Positions 4,899-5,010 of a stretch of 5,010 nt of DNA are shown here, one piece after another. The notes beneath the pieces are model-generated. The model was not told the DNA's origin. It was given only the letters and a program-made list of their open reading frames with translations, and did no database searches. Positions within the stretch are counted from its first letter, which is position 1, and each line of letters starts with the position of its first letter. A program made the translations under genes and the position numbers. Source of the stretch: Nitrosarchaeum sp. (GTDB taxonomy: Archaea; Thermoproteota; Nitrososphaeria; Nitrososphaerales; Nitrosopumilaceae); assembly GCA_009697485.1 (NCBI GenBank), contig SICY01000070.1, forward strand, positions 1-5,010, in the 5' to 3' direction.

Positions 4899-5010
4899 CA
4901 ACATTGTAAAATCATTCAGCAGATTAAAATAATTAGATTGGTGAATTGTTAAACATCATTGGAATTTCTATTAGAAAACATACTAAATTTGGTTGGATTT
5001 TTGGTAGGAC

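Noticed and set aside
4899..5010. Partial ORFs reaching the right edge: minus frame ending at TAA 4935-4933, a second minus frame ending at TAA 4951-4949, and a plus frame from TTG 4946
   Set aside because: Three competing frames remain open to the edge over only 20-26 codons and none shows a recognisable motif, so no gene can be assigned.
1..5010. tRNA, rRNA, CRISPR array, insertion sequence
   Set aside because: Looked for cloverleaf arms, GTTCRA-type T-loops with acceptor stems, regularly spaced repeats and transposase motifs; none seen.

Overview
The window looks like chromosomal DNA of a low-GC ammonia-oxidising archaeon (Thaumarchaeota/Nitrososphaeria, Nitrosopumilus-like). This rests on four things: strong AT bias, an archaeal-type short adenylosuccinate synthetase, TATA-like boxes centred 25-27 nt upstream of several start codons (the pattern of leaderless archaeal transcripts), and small zinc-ribbon proteins of a kind I associate with this group. 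The assignment is inference; no rRNA or tRNA gene is present to confirm it.

Left part (1-1534): the 5' two thirds of purA runs leftward off the window. An 80-nt divergent spacer carries a TATA-like box for each direction and separates purA from a rightward gene for a 153-aa helical repeat protein with a TTG start. That gene ends tail-to-tail with a leftward gene for a YggX-type iron-trafficking protein carrying an N-terminal four-cysteine ribbon. The two stop codons share a single CTAG. Upstream of the YggX gene lies a striking inverted and direct repeat (1481-1510) that looks like an operator.

Middle (1535-4438): a decayed reading frame (1535-1957), interrupted by one amber codon, looks like the N-terminal domain of an archaeal tyrosine recombinase. 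Facing it is a leftward two-gene operon: a membrane-anchored SGNH/DltD-like protein followed 7 nt later by an AlgI-type MBOAT acyltransferase. The pair forms a compact O-acylation module in which the MBOAT protein moves acyl groups across the membrane and the extracytoplasmic SGNH protein probably places them on a surface glycan. An integrase relic beside a surface-modification cassette suggests an accessory island.

Right part (4439-5010): a spacer holding the operon promoter and a possible small, uncertain ORF, then a rightward gene for a 69-aa zinc-ribbon protein starting at GTG. The last 110 bases hold no gene that can be assigned. No CRISPR array, IS element, rRNA or tRNA was seen.
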